Source: Neurospora intermedia (lineage: Eukaryota; Ascomycota; Sordariomycetes; Sordariales; Sordariaceae). Taken from it: 64,000 nucleotides of DNA. Positions 11,490 through 27,304 of this stretch are shown piece after piece. The notes below the pieces were generated by a model. It did no database searches. It worked only from the letters and a program-made list of their open reading frames with translations, and was not told the DNA's origin. A program made the translations under genes and the position numbers. Position 1 is the stretch's first letter; every line of letters begins with the position of its first letter. The DNA is taken from contig BTPP01000001.1 in assembly GCA_037102815.1 (NCBI GenBank), forward strand, positions 4,055,001 through 4,119,000, written 5' to 3'.

Positions 11490-13159
11490 TGTATCATCTA
11501 ACAATGGCCAGACCAAACGCGTTTAAACCTTTGCGAACGCTGATCAGGATTGGTAAGTAAGTTGCAAGCGCGATATCGAAGAAGATGGAGAACGAAAACA
11601 AGTCCAAGGATGGGTATAGAACTCCGGGTTAAGCAGGTGATCGATTCATGGAAAACACGCGAGATCAGAAAGGAGTGACGAGAAGTTGAGCTGGCAAAGA
11701 GCTTGCCTGTCGAGTTGGATCAGGCCGAATACTTGGTTGCTCGCCGGTCAACGCATCCTGATAATGTTGGTGATGGGGATTTAACGAGCGGCCATCCAGC
11801 ACTCGCACGTCAACGAATCCGTCGGACCAGGCGCAAGACCCGTTATCATCTGATACCCGTGGTGATACTGAGGAGTTCCTGTTCCGTTTGGCCCCAAGTC
11901 CTGTCTTCCTTTTCCTCAACTTTTCGCTTGTCAAAACTCCTGTCAAGAGCGGCCCCGCACGTTGGGGGTTTTAAAGCAAAATTCTGTGATGATCCGCGAT
12001 GGCCAAATAACCAGCAATCTTGGCCAATCAACCAGCGCCGATTGTCAGTTCCAGCGCCTTGCGCGCTCGTACCAAAGGCCGAGAGATACAGACAAAGATA
12101 GCGCCGAGTAGGGCGTGAGGTTCTTAACGCGAATTGACGGTCTGAGTGCGGTGCGGATATGGGTGCGGGTGCGGGGACCTTCGGCGAGCGGGAGCGAACA
12201 AATGTGAATCAGGTCTGACGGCGGCGGCGGCGACGTCCAAATATGTATAAATGGAGACGACGAGGACGGGGCTCGAACTCGGCGGGACTCCGGACTCGAA
12301 ATGTAGAAGTAGCGCCGGAAGGTGGAGCAATCTGGACCGAAATCCGAATGTCTAACGCGCGTTTACTGTGTGTCGAATTGTGTAGTGTACTGCAGGTCAC
12401 TTGCGGCCGACACTGACTGCGGTTCGTTAGACAGCGAATTTCCTGCAATGTAATGTACAGCGGCTTGAAAGCGAGTACTGAAAAGGAATCGGGTGGAGGC
12501 GATTGCAGGCGGGGAGGAAGCGGTTTGAAGATCGGTTACCTCTAGGTTTGTTGCAGCAGAAGAAATGTTGTTGAGGTGCGAGTTGTAGTTGGAGCTGGTA
12601 AGGACGAGTTCCCCTACACCACCTACTTACTCCACTGCATTACACTACACCACAATGGAAGATTGGAAGGACTACATACCTCTAGGTAGGTACTACGCCC
12701 GGTGTCCATGTGCCTGCCGTGTCTGCCCTACCTTATACCTACCTCCTACGCGGCAAGAGCCAACTGATATTCGATCCAGGTCAAGCAGCCGAAACAAAAA
12801 GGCACCAAGAGCGACCAAAAGGCAGGGGCACCAAAAGACACCGGGGGCGGCAGGCGGTGCACATTCGCACCTGCGGCCTACCGACGGAACCACACGGAAC
12901 CCTCCTGCCTGGGTATCAGCCCGGGGGCCCTGCTGTTGCACCCCTGTCGCTTTCCACTTAGCCCCCCCGTTTTGGCGTGCTCCTAGTGCCCCTGCGTGGG
13001 AACGACCTAACCTCGCTGCGACTAGAGGGCGTGGGGGACGCTAGGTGGTAATTAGCGGGTCAGGAACGGTAACTGCGACATGTCAATTCATATGAGCATT
13101 CCGAGCGTACCTACCTTACCTACCTGTTATGTACGTCCATATTCCACTTCCTCTCAACA

Positions 13160-13180
13160 CTACCTCTAGAGTAGAGGTAG
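13160..13180. repeat. Short inverted repeat CTACCTCT/AGAGGTAG
   Basis: Perfect 8-base arms CTACCTCT (13160-13167) and AGAGGTAG (13173-13180) around a 5-base spacer. It is built from the same TACCTCT core that recurs as a decamer elsewhere in the left part of the window. It is too short to claim a function. Confidence 0.6.
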
Positions 13181-15360
13181 GTACTGTCGAGTTCAAATGC
13201 TACAGTAAATGGTCGCGATTCTTTGACAGATAACCAAGGACGATAAATGCACAAGGCACACAGACATCACTACCCACGTATGTACACGCGGACAGAGTCG
13301 AAGCACCTTCACATCCTGTACCACCACCATCAATCATTTCAGCATCAGCAACGGGAAAGCCGTCACCAATAGAGCGCCATGCGAGACGTATGCAGCCTTC
13401 CAACAGGCAGCATGGGGTGGGATACAGGGTTGCACTCTGCATCTCGTCACTCCGTCTGATTTGCCTCTCCATCGGTGGCCTCGCCCGCCCAGCAACTGCG
13501 CCCACTACCCAGAAGCGACTACAAGAAGAGGCATGTATCTCTTCTGCTCTCGTAGGTACAACTAGCACGACATGAGCAGAAGCAATCCCAAATAACCCTA
13601 CGGGCGTGAAGCCGTGAACACCGGTCCTTGATGAGACTAAAAGGGTCCTTTCTCTCTCCCCTCCAAAGCTACCCAACCCCTCCTGCCTCTGATTGTCATC
13701 AGCACAATGCGGACCGGGAACAGGGGAGTAGATTAGGATCGAAGCAGCGGGCAAAGCTCTCACATCCTCCCAGAAACCTGCATCTTCTTCCTCCTCCCCG
13801 TCATCGACATTGGACAGGCTAGCCCACCACTTCCATCACAACGCTAGATCTTTCTCGGCACCTCGGCAGTCTGTAAATGAGCTCACCCCTTGGCGCCCTG
13901 AATGAATATGCTTAATGGATGGAGCCATGGGGAAAAAAAAGTCAACATGCTAGAGATGGTGCAGCACGTCTTATCACATTCGTTTCTCTTTTTCATTGCC
14001 CATTATCGAATGACTTGGTTGGAGTCATGCTTGCTTATTCCCATTACTGCCATTGTCAGTTGAGTTGCTTTCACCGCACCCAAACTTGCTTCTGCTTCGC
14101 TGCTTCTTCCGAAAAGATGCCTTGAAAATAAGCCGCCGCGAAAGAAACATTATCCTGTTCAAACAACCAAAAAGGCGAGCTTAGCTGTCTCAGGCCTTAA
14201 GATACCCCTCCCTCCTCCCCCACCTTTCTGGTTAGATCTTGGTGGGTTTGGCAAGAAAGGGTGGTCCGGTCACATAACCCGGACCCGGCGGTGTCCTGGG
14301 CTGCAGCCAGCCAACGGTGGCCAAGAGCCCAGGGTCCTATTCAGCGGACGCGCAACCGACTCATGTCACACACGTAGTATATACACGAGGCGCAGATGAA
14401 GAGCCAAGTCGGATCTTTACACAGGCGGACAAGCTTGTGACATGAGATAGCTTCGCAAGTATCCCGTTGCGGCCGCCATTTCATTTTGACAAGAAACTAA
14501 TCCACCTGCCATATCACCTCCTCAATCGGGTGGATCGCTGACATCAACAGGTACTTTCAATTCACGAGCACTTCCCTGACCAGCTGAACGAGTTCCGAGC
14601 GATCAATCGTCGCTTTTACCACGATTCATCCGAAGTTGCCTGATGAGCTGGCCGTTTAAAGATGTTCAACACATGTGGACAGTTCAGGGCTCTCGGTGTA
14701 TTTCGCTTCTCTTTTCCGAGTTTATTTTTCCCTGTTTGGAACATGGTAAGCTTAGGTACTTCTTCTCACCTCATCTCTCAGGAACGTTTCGTGATACAGG
14801 GCGGACCACCGAAGCTTTTACGTGCCGTACAGCTTTGAGACCACTCACAATGCTGTACCGTCGAAAACTTCGTACTGTAACCAGTACCAAAGCAGCAAGC
14901 ACCAAACAGTTGTAAATAGGACACGCCAACTTGATCTTACCTGCATAGCACAGCGATGTCCACACTCACCTGCCGACATACATCGCTACCGAGTATGTAC
15001 TGCCCATAGATGGAAATATGCTGCTGCGCACACATATGTATATCCACTCACACAATGTGTGATCCGGGTTCTCACAGGCTGGTATCACACAGCCGCAAAG
15101 CGGGCAATCGAAAACACCAGGACAAGTGGACGGTCAAGCCACTTACTCTATCGTCGCCATTAATGCCCCAAAGTTCTGACGAATCTGGATTATATGTTCT
15201 TACCAGCGGTGGGGTAAAATAGATTATGATCCAAAACGAAACATATCGACGCACATTATTGAGATTCATATGGACGAAGACCGAAACGTCTTGATCATAG
15301 ACAGTGTACGAAAGAGGAAGCGTGGATGAAACAGACCAATTTCATTCCTCAAAGTCAGCA

Positions 15361-15361
<1 letters not shown>

Positions 15362-15388
<27 letters not shown>
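15362..15388. repeat. Poly(A) run of 27
   Basis: Uninterrupted run of 27 A on the plus strand, followed by A/G-rich sequence. No coding frame or target-site duplication is visible beside it, so it is not evidence of a retroposed gene. Likely length-polymorphic. Confidence 0.9.
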
Positions 15389-15391
<3 letters not shown>

Positions 15392-15745
15392 AGATAAAAA
15401 AGAAGACCTAGACAGAACTTTAGCTATCTACTTATACGGATGATATTTCCAGAGCCCAAAAGAAGGTCTTCATAAAAGTTGTGTGATGATGACATCCACA
15501 AGAACCATCTCTCAGTACTTCCGTCTTTTGGACGGGAATTGCCGTTGCTAACACACGCTATAATGCATTCACTACCTCTACCCTCAGCTCTCTGCCTCTA
15601 TCCTCTACCTATCCATCAAAGTTTGAATGACATCAGTCACTCACAAATATCAATTATCACCTTCACTACTCGTCTTTCTTATCTTCCCTCCCTCCTTAGG
15701 TCCTTTCAATTAACCAAGCAAGCAAGCGTATAAATCACGAGTGTC

Positions 15746-15746
15746 C

Positions 15747-15823
<77 letters not shown>
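15746..15823. repeat. (CAA)26 microsatellite
   Basis: Twenty-six perfect CAA units. An open frame across it would encode a run of asparagine, but the flanks show no protein-like sequence and no gene model extends through it, so I treat it as a non-coding microsatellite. Confidence 0.93.
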
Positions 15824-17279
15824 CCACAGCTACCGTCAACACTTGAGAGCCTTTTCCACATCATATTACCTACCTACCCAACCCTTTCCTGGCCGGCGGT
15901 GTCAGATAGACTGCAACAAATCAACGGATGAGCGCAGCTAACTCACGTTTGCAACTAACTCTACATGGCATCACTTTGCTTACTTAAGATATGAACTGAG
16001 CTGATAAAAGCGTTTGATATTGGAATTGACAAACCGATTAATGGATGTCTGATCAGTGGAATCAAATGAGCTGAAATGGCCGGGTAAACCTTGGATCGAA
16101 TTAAACGATTCGTGGACAGCGAAAAGAGAGTGGTGTTCTTAAAAGGTGATGTTGGAGTGACAGCAAACAGTTTGATGGGCGTACGATGGTGGAAGTATCT
16201 GAATACTCAACTTCAACATACCTACTCCTATTTGTTAGAAGAATTGTTGGCTTCTAGAACAGCACTTCCTCATCTCTTCCGTACTTGTCAAACAGGGGTG
16301 GTTTGTAAAAACGAGACTAAGGGTATGTAGTGAGTGAAAAGGGTGCTCAAAGGACGACGGAAAGCTTCTGAAAGTGTTGATGACATGCCATGGTGTATAG
16401 ATGTTGGACAAGAGACATGAAACAAAGTTCAGTTGGGGTGAGAGCCGCTTTATCGACAACAGAACCGACTTAGAGTGCACAGCAGTCCAACGGGACGGTC
16501 TATGGCTGTCTATCCCCCGATAAGGCACCGAAGCTTGCAAAGACGAGCAATTCCTGTGGCAGTCTTAATGTTGAACAGAGGTCATAGCATCAACCCAGTC
16601 CATCATCATAAACGTACGATTGCCATTTCCATCGTAGCAAGATCCGACTTGTCTCATTGTCACAGCAACATACATGGGGCCCATGATTCTCTGAAACAAT
16701 CTTGTATTTTGCTATCTCGGTTTCGACATAATCGTTTGCTGAAGCAATCATCGTGGATGGAGTGAATCGATCGACAAGGCGACAGACAAGGGCGAGAGGG
16801 GAGATGTAGACCTAAATGATGGACCTCGACCTTCCACAGCAATAGCCAACGGAACCCGTGGTGAGTAATAGGACCTTTAATCTTCCTGAATTGAAAAAAG
16901 AAAAACCGGGAGTGACCATAGAGAAAAGGTCAAACTCGGGTGAACTTCAGGGACTGCATAGTCAGTTGGTGGGGGAGGGGGGGCAGAAACACATCACACA
17001 TCAAATCAAAGGGGGGAACGGATGGAGGCAATGAGTAGGGGTTCGGCGCTGCGCTTATTCCTCGAGTGTCTCGCAAACCTAGATACCAAGCCCAAATGTC
17101 GCAATGGACGGCTGTATACAAGTGCACACATCATAGCGGCGAGGAACACGACGGCTCGGCCTTCAAATCGTCTTTGGTGATCTTTGATTTGCCGTCGTTT
17201 GGCAGGCCTGATCGTAAAGCAAGCCCTGAACTCCTAAACACATGCCAAGAATCCCAATTTGACCTTTTTTGGCCGACAT

Positions 17280-18156
<877 letters not shown>

Positions 18157-18729
18157 GGTGACGGCTGGTGATTGTCAAGATGCACTTGGATGGTGTTCGT
18201 GGGAAGGAGGAGACCGTACCGAGGATCCAAGACAACAACGAAATCGAAAAAATCCCAATTGTGGGATCTGGACCTGCCTGCCCTAAGATTTTGGCAGTGT
18301 GTGGCTGGTGCTTTTGGCGGGGCACCAGCCACAAAATAACCGCTTTCAGCCACAACTCAATCTAGCCCGGTTCATGGTCCGTTACTTAGCGCTGTGCTGC
18401 AACCGCGACGTTCGCCTGCCAACACCTGCCAAACTAGGCAAAACAAACCCCCTGAGTCTGATGAGGACAGAAGGCCAAGGCCTCCAGTCTGCCGCCCAGA
18501 GGACCACAACGACATCCCATCAGTGGCAAAACTCCAAATGGACCCGGAGATCAGCAAAAACAGCACACTGGATTCATATTAATGATGTGATCTATTTGTG
18601 TGCTCGTATAAGTCCACATAAAACTAACGCTAGACAATTCCAACAAAGTCGTCCACCGTTTCCGGGGCTTGCATTTAACTTCATCACTCACTTCCAGCCT
18701 CTCACTCGGCCTGTCCACTGCCCTCACAT
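18157..18729 (-). promoter_or_regulatory. rpl12 promoter / sec23 3' flank
   Basis: This 573-base gap separates the sec23 stop from the rpl12 start. In rpl12 sense it holds TTGTGGCTG twice (18347-18355 and 18326-18334). The second copy forms part of a perfect 12-base inverted repeat at 18300-18333. No frame is recognisable. Its promoter role is inferred from position and from the same motif in the SNU13/vma-3 divergent promoter. Confidence 0.6.
18300..18333. repeat. Perfect 12-bp inverted repeat in rpl12 promoter
   Basis: Arms TGTGGCTGGTGC (18300-18311) and GCACCAGCCACA (18322-18333) are exact reverse complements separated by 10 bases. It lies about 145-180 bases upstream of the rpl12 start codon. 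It could form a hairpin in the 5' leader, or be a pair of oppositely oriented binding sites. Confidence 0.9.
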
Positions 18730-23149
<4,420 letters not shown>

Positions 23150-25327
23150 ATGGTCAGGAGGTCGACTCCCCTTTTGTGCTGTGTAATACAGCCGTGGATT
23201 CGCCAGGCGGCTACCACTACCACCCTACCCAAGGCAGATGAATCAACCGTCCTTCCACGACAGGTTAACGGTGCTATCAGTCCCTCGACATTTCTGCGCA
23301 GAGGCTATCAATCGTGTGAGCATTGCTGTTCTTGCCTCTTTTTCAGTGCATCATGACCATCTGGCTAATCGAACCAAAGCCGCGGTTTTAAACGGGCGCG
23401 TGTACATTGACGGTGGTGAGGTCTCGTACTACAGCGGTACTGACATCACCTTTCAATACTGTAAGACTCTCCACGCACTAATTGTCGAAATCAAGGTATA
23501 TCCTAACTCTTCCGTAGCGAACTCCCTGCTTTCTATCGATCTGTCCCAGGACTGGACAAGTGATTCAGTTCGGTTCGACTCAACATCCAAACCGTCCGGT
23601 GCCGCCAACCTCGCTGGCGGAGGGCTTTGGGTAGACGAGACGGATGGTGTCTTATACACGGGATTCGCCGGCACCAAGTCAAATTTTGGAGATAACGCCG
23701 ATCAGCCTCAAGGCCTATGGTCATTCAAGCCGGATGGCACAGGAAGCGGAACCTGGCAAAACCTGAACAACACTGCAGACAAGACGTTTACGGAACAGCC
23801 GAGACCGTACAAAGGCAAAACAGCCAGTGGCAATGGTTTTGGCTACTTCCTCGGAGGTACGCAAGCTTACTATCAGCGGTCTTGGAGACTTCTTTGTAGG
23901 AGATCTGTGAAGCTGACCTCGATCAACAGGCTATGAGAGGTTCGGTACCAATGCGTCGGATCTCACCGAGGCACCGATGAGCAGCCTTCTTACGTACGAC
24001 TTTGCGTCGAAGAAGCTCACCAACGAAACCGTTAATCTTGCTTCCACACAGGGGTCGGAGCAATTTGGAAGCATGCTTTACGTTCCCAACTTTGGCAAAA
24101 AGGGCATCCTCGTTTCTGTGGGAGGTCTCATCGCGAAAATGAATACAGACAACAACGACGACAAGCGCATTTCCCTGGACACAGCACGAATCTTCGACAT
24201 TGACAGCAGGGCTTGGTTCGAACAAAGCACATCAGGCACTCCCCCCGCACCAAGGCAGGAATACTGTATGGCAGGAGTGGCATCGGACAACCAGACCTAC
24301 GAGATCCTCATCTATGCCGGCTGGGGTGGTCATTTGGGCGGCGCATCCGTACCCTTCGACGATGCCTACGTGCTCACCCTGCCTGGGTTTTACTGGACCA
24401 AAGCGCCCTACACAGCGCGGAATCCCAGACACTCCCTCAGCTGCAACGCGGTCGGCGGTGGTCAAATTATAACAATCGGAGGCGTCGACACTACGAGAGA
24501 AGGGCCCATAACATTGTATAAGGGCGTTTTCACGACTACCGATCCATTCCCACAGGGCGTCGCGGTGTTTGATCTTGCTACTTTAAAGATCACAGATACT
24601 TACAAAGCGAACCAAACCTCGTACTCGCCTGCCTCTGCGATTCAGTCTTACTATAACGACAAGTAAGTAACCTTCAATTTCCTTCAAAAAAAGACCAACA
24701 CCCAAACAAATCAGAATAATCACTAACCAGTCCCACCTTGCATCGAAAAACAGAGGCAGAAAACCCGAGTCCGGCTTCACCAACAGCCAACTAGAGTCCG
24801 TCTTTGCGAACCAAAACTTCAAAGCCACCAACAACAGCGACGCCTCCTCGCCCTCGACTCCCACCAACTCCTCCTCACCATCTCCCTCAGGCTCGAAAGC
24901 TCCCTCTAGCAACACTGGGAGCAAGAGTAGCAGCAATGCAGGAGCCATCGCTGGCGGCGTAGTAGGCGGTGTGGCAGCCATTGCCGCGGGAATTGCACTG
25001 GGCTATTTCCTCGCTCGAAGACGTACCAAGAAAAAGGGCCTATTGGAGAATGAGGAGCAGCAAGTCCAGCAGCAGCAGCAGCCACAATCGCCGCAGGGAC
25101 AACAACCACAACAACAAGAACAACAAGAACAACCACAACAGGTACAGGAAGTCAAATGGCAGCCGGGGGGTTACGAACCTTATCCTGCTGGCGGCGGCGA
25201 GGCGCCTTACACTGATGGTCGTGGGTACGACGCGGCTGGATACCAACATCAGCAGGCTTATGAGCTCCCGCCCCATCACGTTGTTCATGAGATGCCTGAG
25301 AGGCGGAATGTTAGTGAGATGCCTTGA
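23150..25327 (+). CDS. Kelch-repeat single-pass membrane protein
   Basis: Unnamed fungal Kelch/beta-propeller surface-type protein; function unknown. Five exons: 23150-23315, 23380-23460, 23518-23856, 23930-24662 and 24754-25327, joining to 630 residues. Kelch-like blades include VYIDGGEVSYY, LLSIDLSQDW, YEILIYAGWGGH and ITIGGVDTT. From about residue 440 comes a Ser/Asn/Pro-rich stalk, then a glycine-rich hydrophobic segment at about 503-525 (AIAGGVVGGVAAIAAGIALG) followed by ARRRTKKK, which fits a type I membrane anchor with a cytoplasmic tail. The tail is Gln-rich (about 545-575). The N-terminus (MVRRSTPLLCC) is only a weak signal peptide, so exon 1 is the least certain part. Intron 1 ends at an AAG acceptor; introns 2-4 have standard ends. 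Confidence 0.8.
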
Positions 25328-25704
25328 GATTATGGTAACGACAGTGGAAAGGATGGTGATCAGCATGACGAAACTGGATGAGACGAGTAATGGGTGTCCA
25401 TTTGTGGTTACGGCATACCACTTATTTTACGGTTATGCCTTCCATTGACGAAGCACTTGATGAAGACCGAGGTCGATAATGGCTCTGTTCATAAGAGATT
25501 ACATACCCCTTCAAATGAGACACACAGACACTTACAATGGTGGACTGAGTGGTTGATTATTCACAATATGGCTGAAAACTGTTGCATTTCCTGGTCATTT
25601 GACGATTTCACCCCTATCTTATGTTGCCATTTTTATCTACTTCAAGCCACTCACTAGTTTTCCTTTCTTACCACTCTCGCACACCCCTAACCCTCCAGCT
25701 CCAA

Positions 25705-26350
25705 TTAATGGAAAGCAATTTGCACAGCCGTATACGCCGCCATCAACTTGAGCGCCAACAAGCTCAACGAGCTGACGATGCCGAACTTGGTGCGGCCCTG
25801 CGGTCCTTTCTTGGTGTAGCCAATGGTGTATAATACCCTGGTCACGCTCCACAGACCGCCCAGGGCGCCGGCGAGCACGGGGTACTTGAGTCCCGCAATG
25901 AGCATGGAGCCGATGGCGGGGGTGAGGTTTTCGGTGAAGTTGGCGTGGGCACGTTGGGCTTTTTTGATGGCGGGGGGAGATTGAATGTTAGCTTTCATTA
26001 ACAAGGGTATGTACCTAAGTTTGAAGGAAAGGAAAAAAAAAGAAAGGGAAAGGGGAGAGATATGATAAAGAGGACATATGTACCGCAGTTAAAGGCAAAA
26101 GCCTTGGGATCCTTCTCGGCCACCTCCTGAGGGGCGTAGGCGGCGGGATACTTGATGCCCGCGGCTTTGCGCTGGATGCCAGTGTTGATGGAGTGAAAGC
26201 TGTTGGCGAAGAAGGTGGAGACGGTGGCTAAGAGGACGTAGCTGGTAGAGGATGATGAGTTAGTATGAGATTATAAGGGAAAGTAATTTGAAGAATCATG
26301 GTGATGTTAACTTACCCGTACTCGTCGGGGAGAGTCAAGATGATAGTCAT
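25705..26350 (-). CDS. MAPEG-family microsomal glutathione S-transferase 3-like
   Basis: Small four-helix membrane protein of the MAPEG family (MGST3 type), expected in ER or outer mitochondrial membrane with glutathione transferase and peroxidase activity on lipid hydroperoxides. Three exons: 26316-26350, 26084-26241 and 25705-25958, giving 148 residues, normal for the family. The start is MTIILTLPDEYGYVLLATVS, and the MAPEG core FNCAQRAHANFTENLTP spans the exon 2/3 junction. The protein ends YTAVQIAFH. Intron 1 (74 bases) is standard. Intron 2 (125 bases) has donor GTACAT, branch GCTAAC and an unusual AAAAAAG acceptor that the FNCAQRAH motif requires. It is convergent with the Kelch gene, 377 bases apart. 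Confidence 0.92.
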
Positions 26351-27304
26351 TTTTTGCTTGTTGGTGTGATGTATAGTTGGTTCGTCAAAGTTGTGAAGCT
26401 GATGGAAAAGGAGAGTAAGCAAAGGCAAGTAGTGTTGTATGATTTGACAAGTCAATCAAGATGATGCTCTACGAAAGGAGGGAAGGAGGGAAAGATCACT
26501 CACTCACGTATATCTCCTGAATGTTTAAATAGTTCCTCTCAGTCTATTTGAAACCTTCTTTCCTCTCCAGTTATATTAGAAGTTCACTCGTAGCAACCGA
26601 ACTTGATTAGTCAAACCGTATGCTATGATGAACCCTCATCAAGACGAGGTCATCTGTGGAGTTTCCAGCTGCTTCCAACGGCCAACGCTAGCCATTGACC
26701 AATCATGTGTGACCTCGGACTCTGCATCACCCCGGTGGCAGAAAGGACACGGTACAATTTGTGCACCTATTCCGTTAAATGGAAGGTTTGTTACCCCGAC
26801 CGACCGACCGACTGCTGTGACTTGTTTCCTTGTCCGACGGTTACGAGGATATCATTCCATTCTTCAAAATCGTACACTCTTCTCATCGCCGATCATGCGT
26901 GCGTGTTTCAATGTGTCTTGTCAATTATGGTCTCATATCTCCCACCCGATACTTCAGTTGCGAGATCAACCAAACAGTTGAAGGCAACATGTCTGACATA
27001 CGATGCATCTAAAGACAGTTTCATGGTTTGCATAACCGTTACCCGCAACCTCCCTAATTCCATTGCCCCCTGAACACTGAACGGGAAGCGGGCGATTCCA
27101 GCAGGCCATCCAGATCTCCGGGTACGGCACAGCGCTGAAAAGACAACTCGCAGCCAACCATCCCAGACAGCGATATCTGTCAGAGGGATTACATCATTTC
27201 AGCCCTACAAAAGAAGACCCCTTTGGTTGAGTTATAGCATTATGTAACCAGGTCGAAGGCTAGGTATACAGCATCAACAGCTCTAGTAGTTTCCCCGATT
27301 TCGA
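26351..27304. other. Intergenic, MGST-like promoter side
   Basis: Spacer between the start of the MGST-like gene and the end of the Pol X gene, both minus strand. It should hold the MGST-like promoter. A GACC repeat (CCGACCGACCGACCGAC) lies near 26797-26813. No coding sequence is recognised. Confidence 0.5.

Larger units (their letters stand above)
11490..17279. other. Gene-poor region with simple repeats
   Basis: The left edge is the promoter side of the OGT-like gene; the right edge is the 3' flank of rpl12. No protein is recognisable. The largest frame (13200-13763, minus) lacks an upstream ATG and resembles nothing I know. Two TACCTCTAGG decamers (12537-12546 and 12677-12686) and a short inverted repeat (13160-13180) lie here, as do a 27-base A run and a (CAA)26 microsatellite. 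A short hypothetical gene or non-coding RNA may have been missed. Confidence 0.5.

Noticed and set aside
12265-12290. B-box-like GAGTTCGAGCC suggesting a tRNA on the minus strand
   Set aside because: The T stem does not pair and no matching A box or acceptor stem is found.
13200-13763. 187-codon minus-strand frame in a gene-poor region
   Set aside because: Starts at GTG, no motif, no splice signals building a larger gene.
15741-15941. Frame with a poly-Asn run
   Set aside because: Product of the (CAA)26 microsatellite; flanks are not protein-like.
23316-23346. 31-base alternative for the first Kelch-gene intron (acceptor TTTTTCAG)
   Set aside because: Below the usual minimum intron length and loses the expected QSSAVLNGRVYIDGG sequence.
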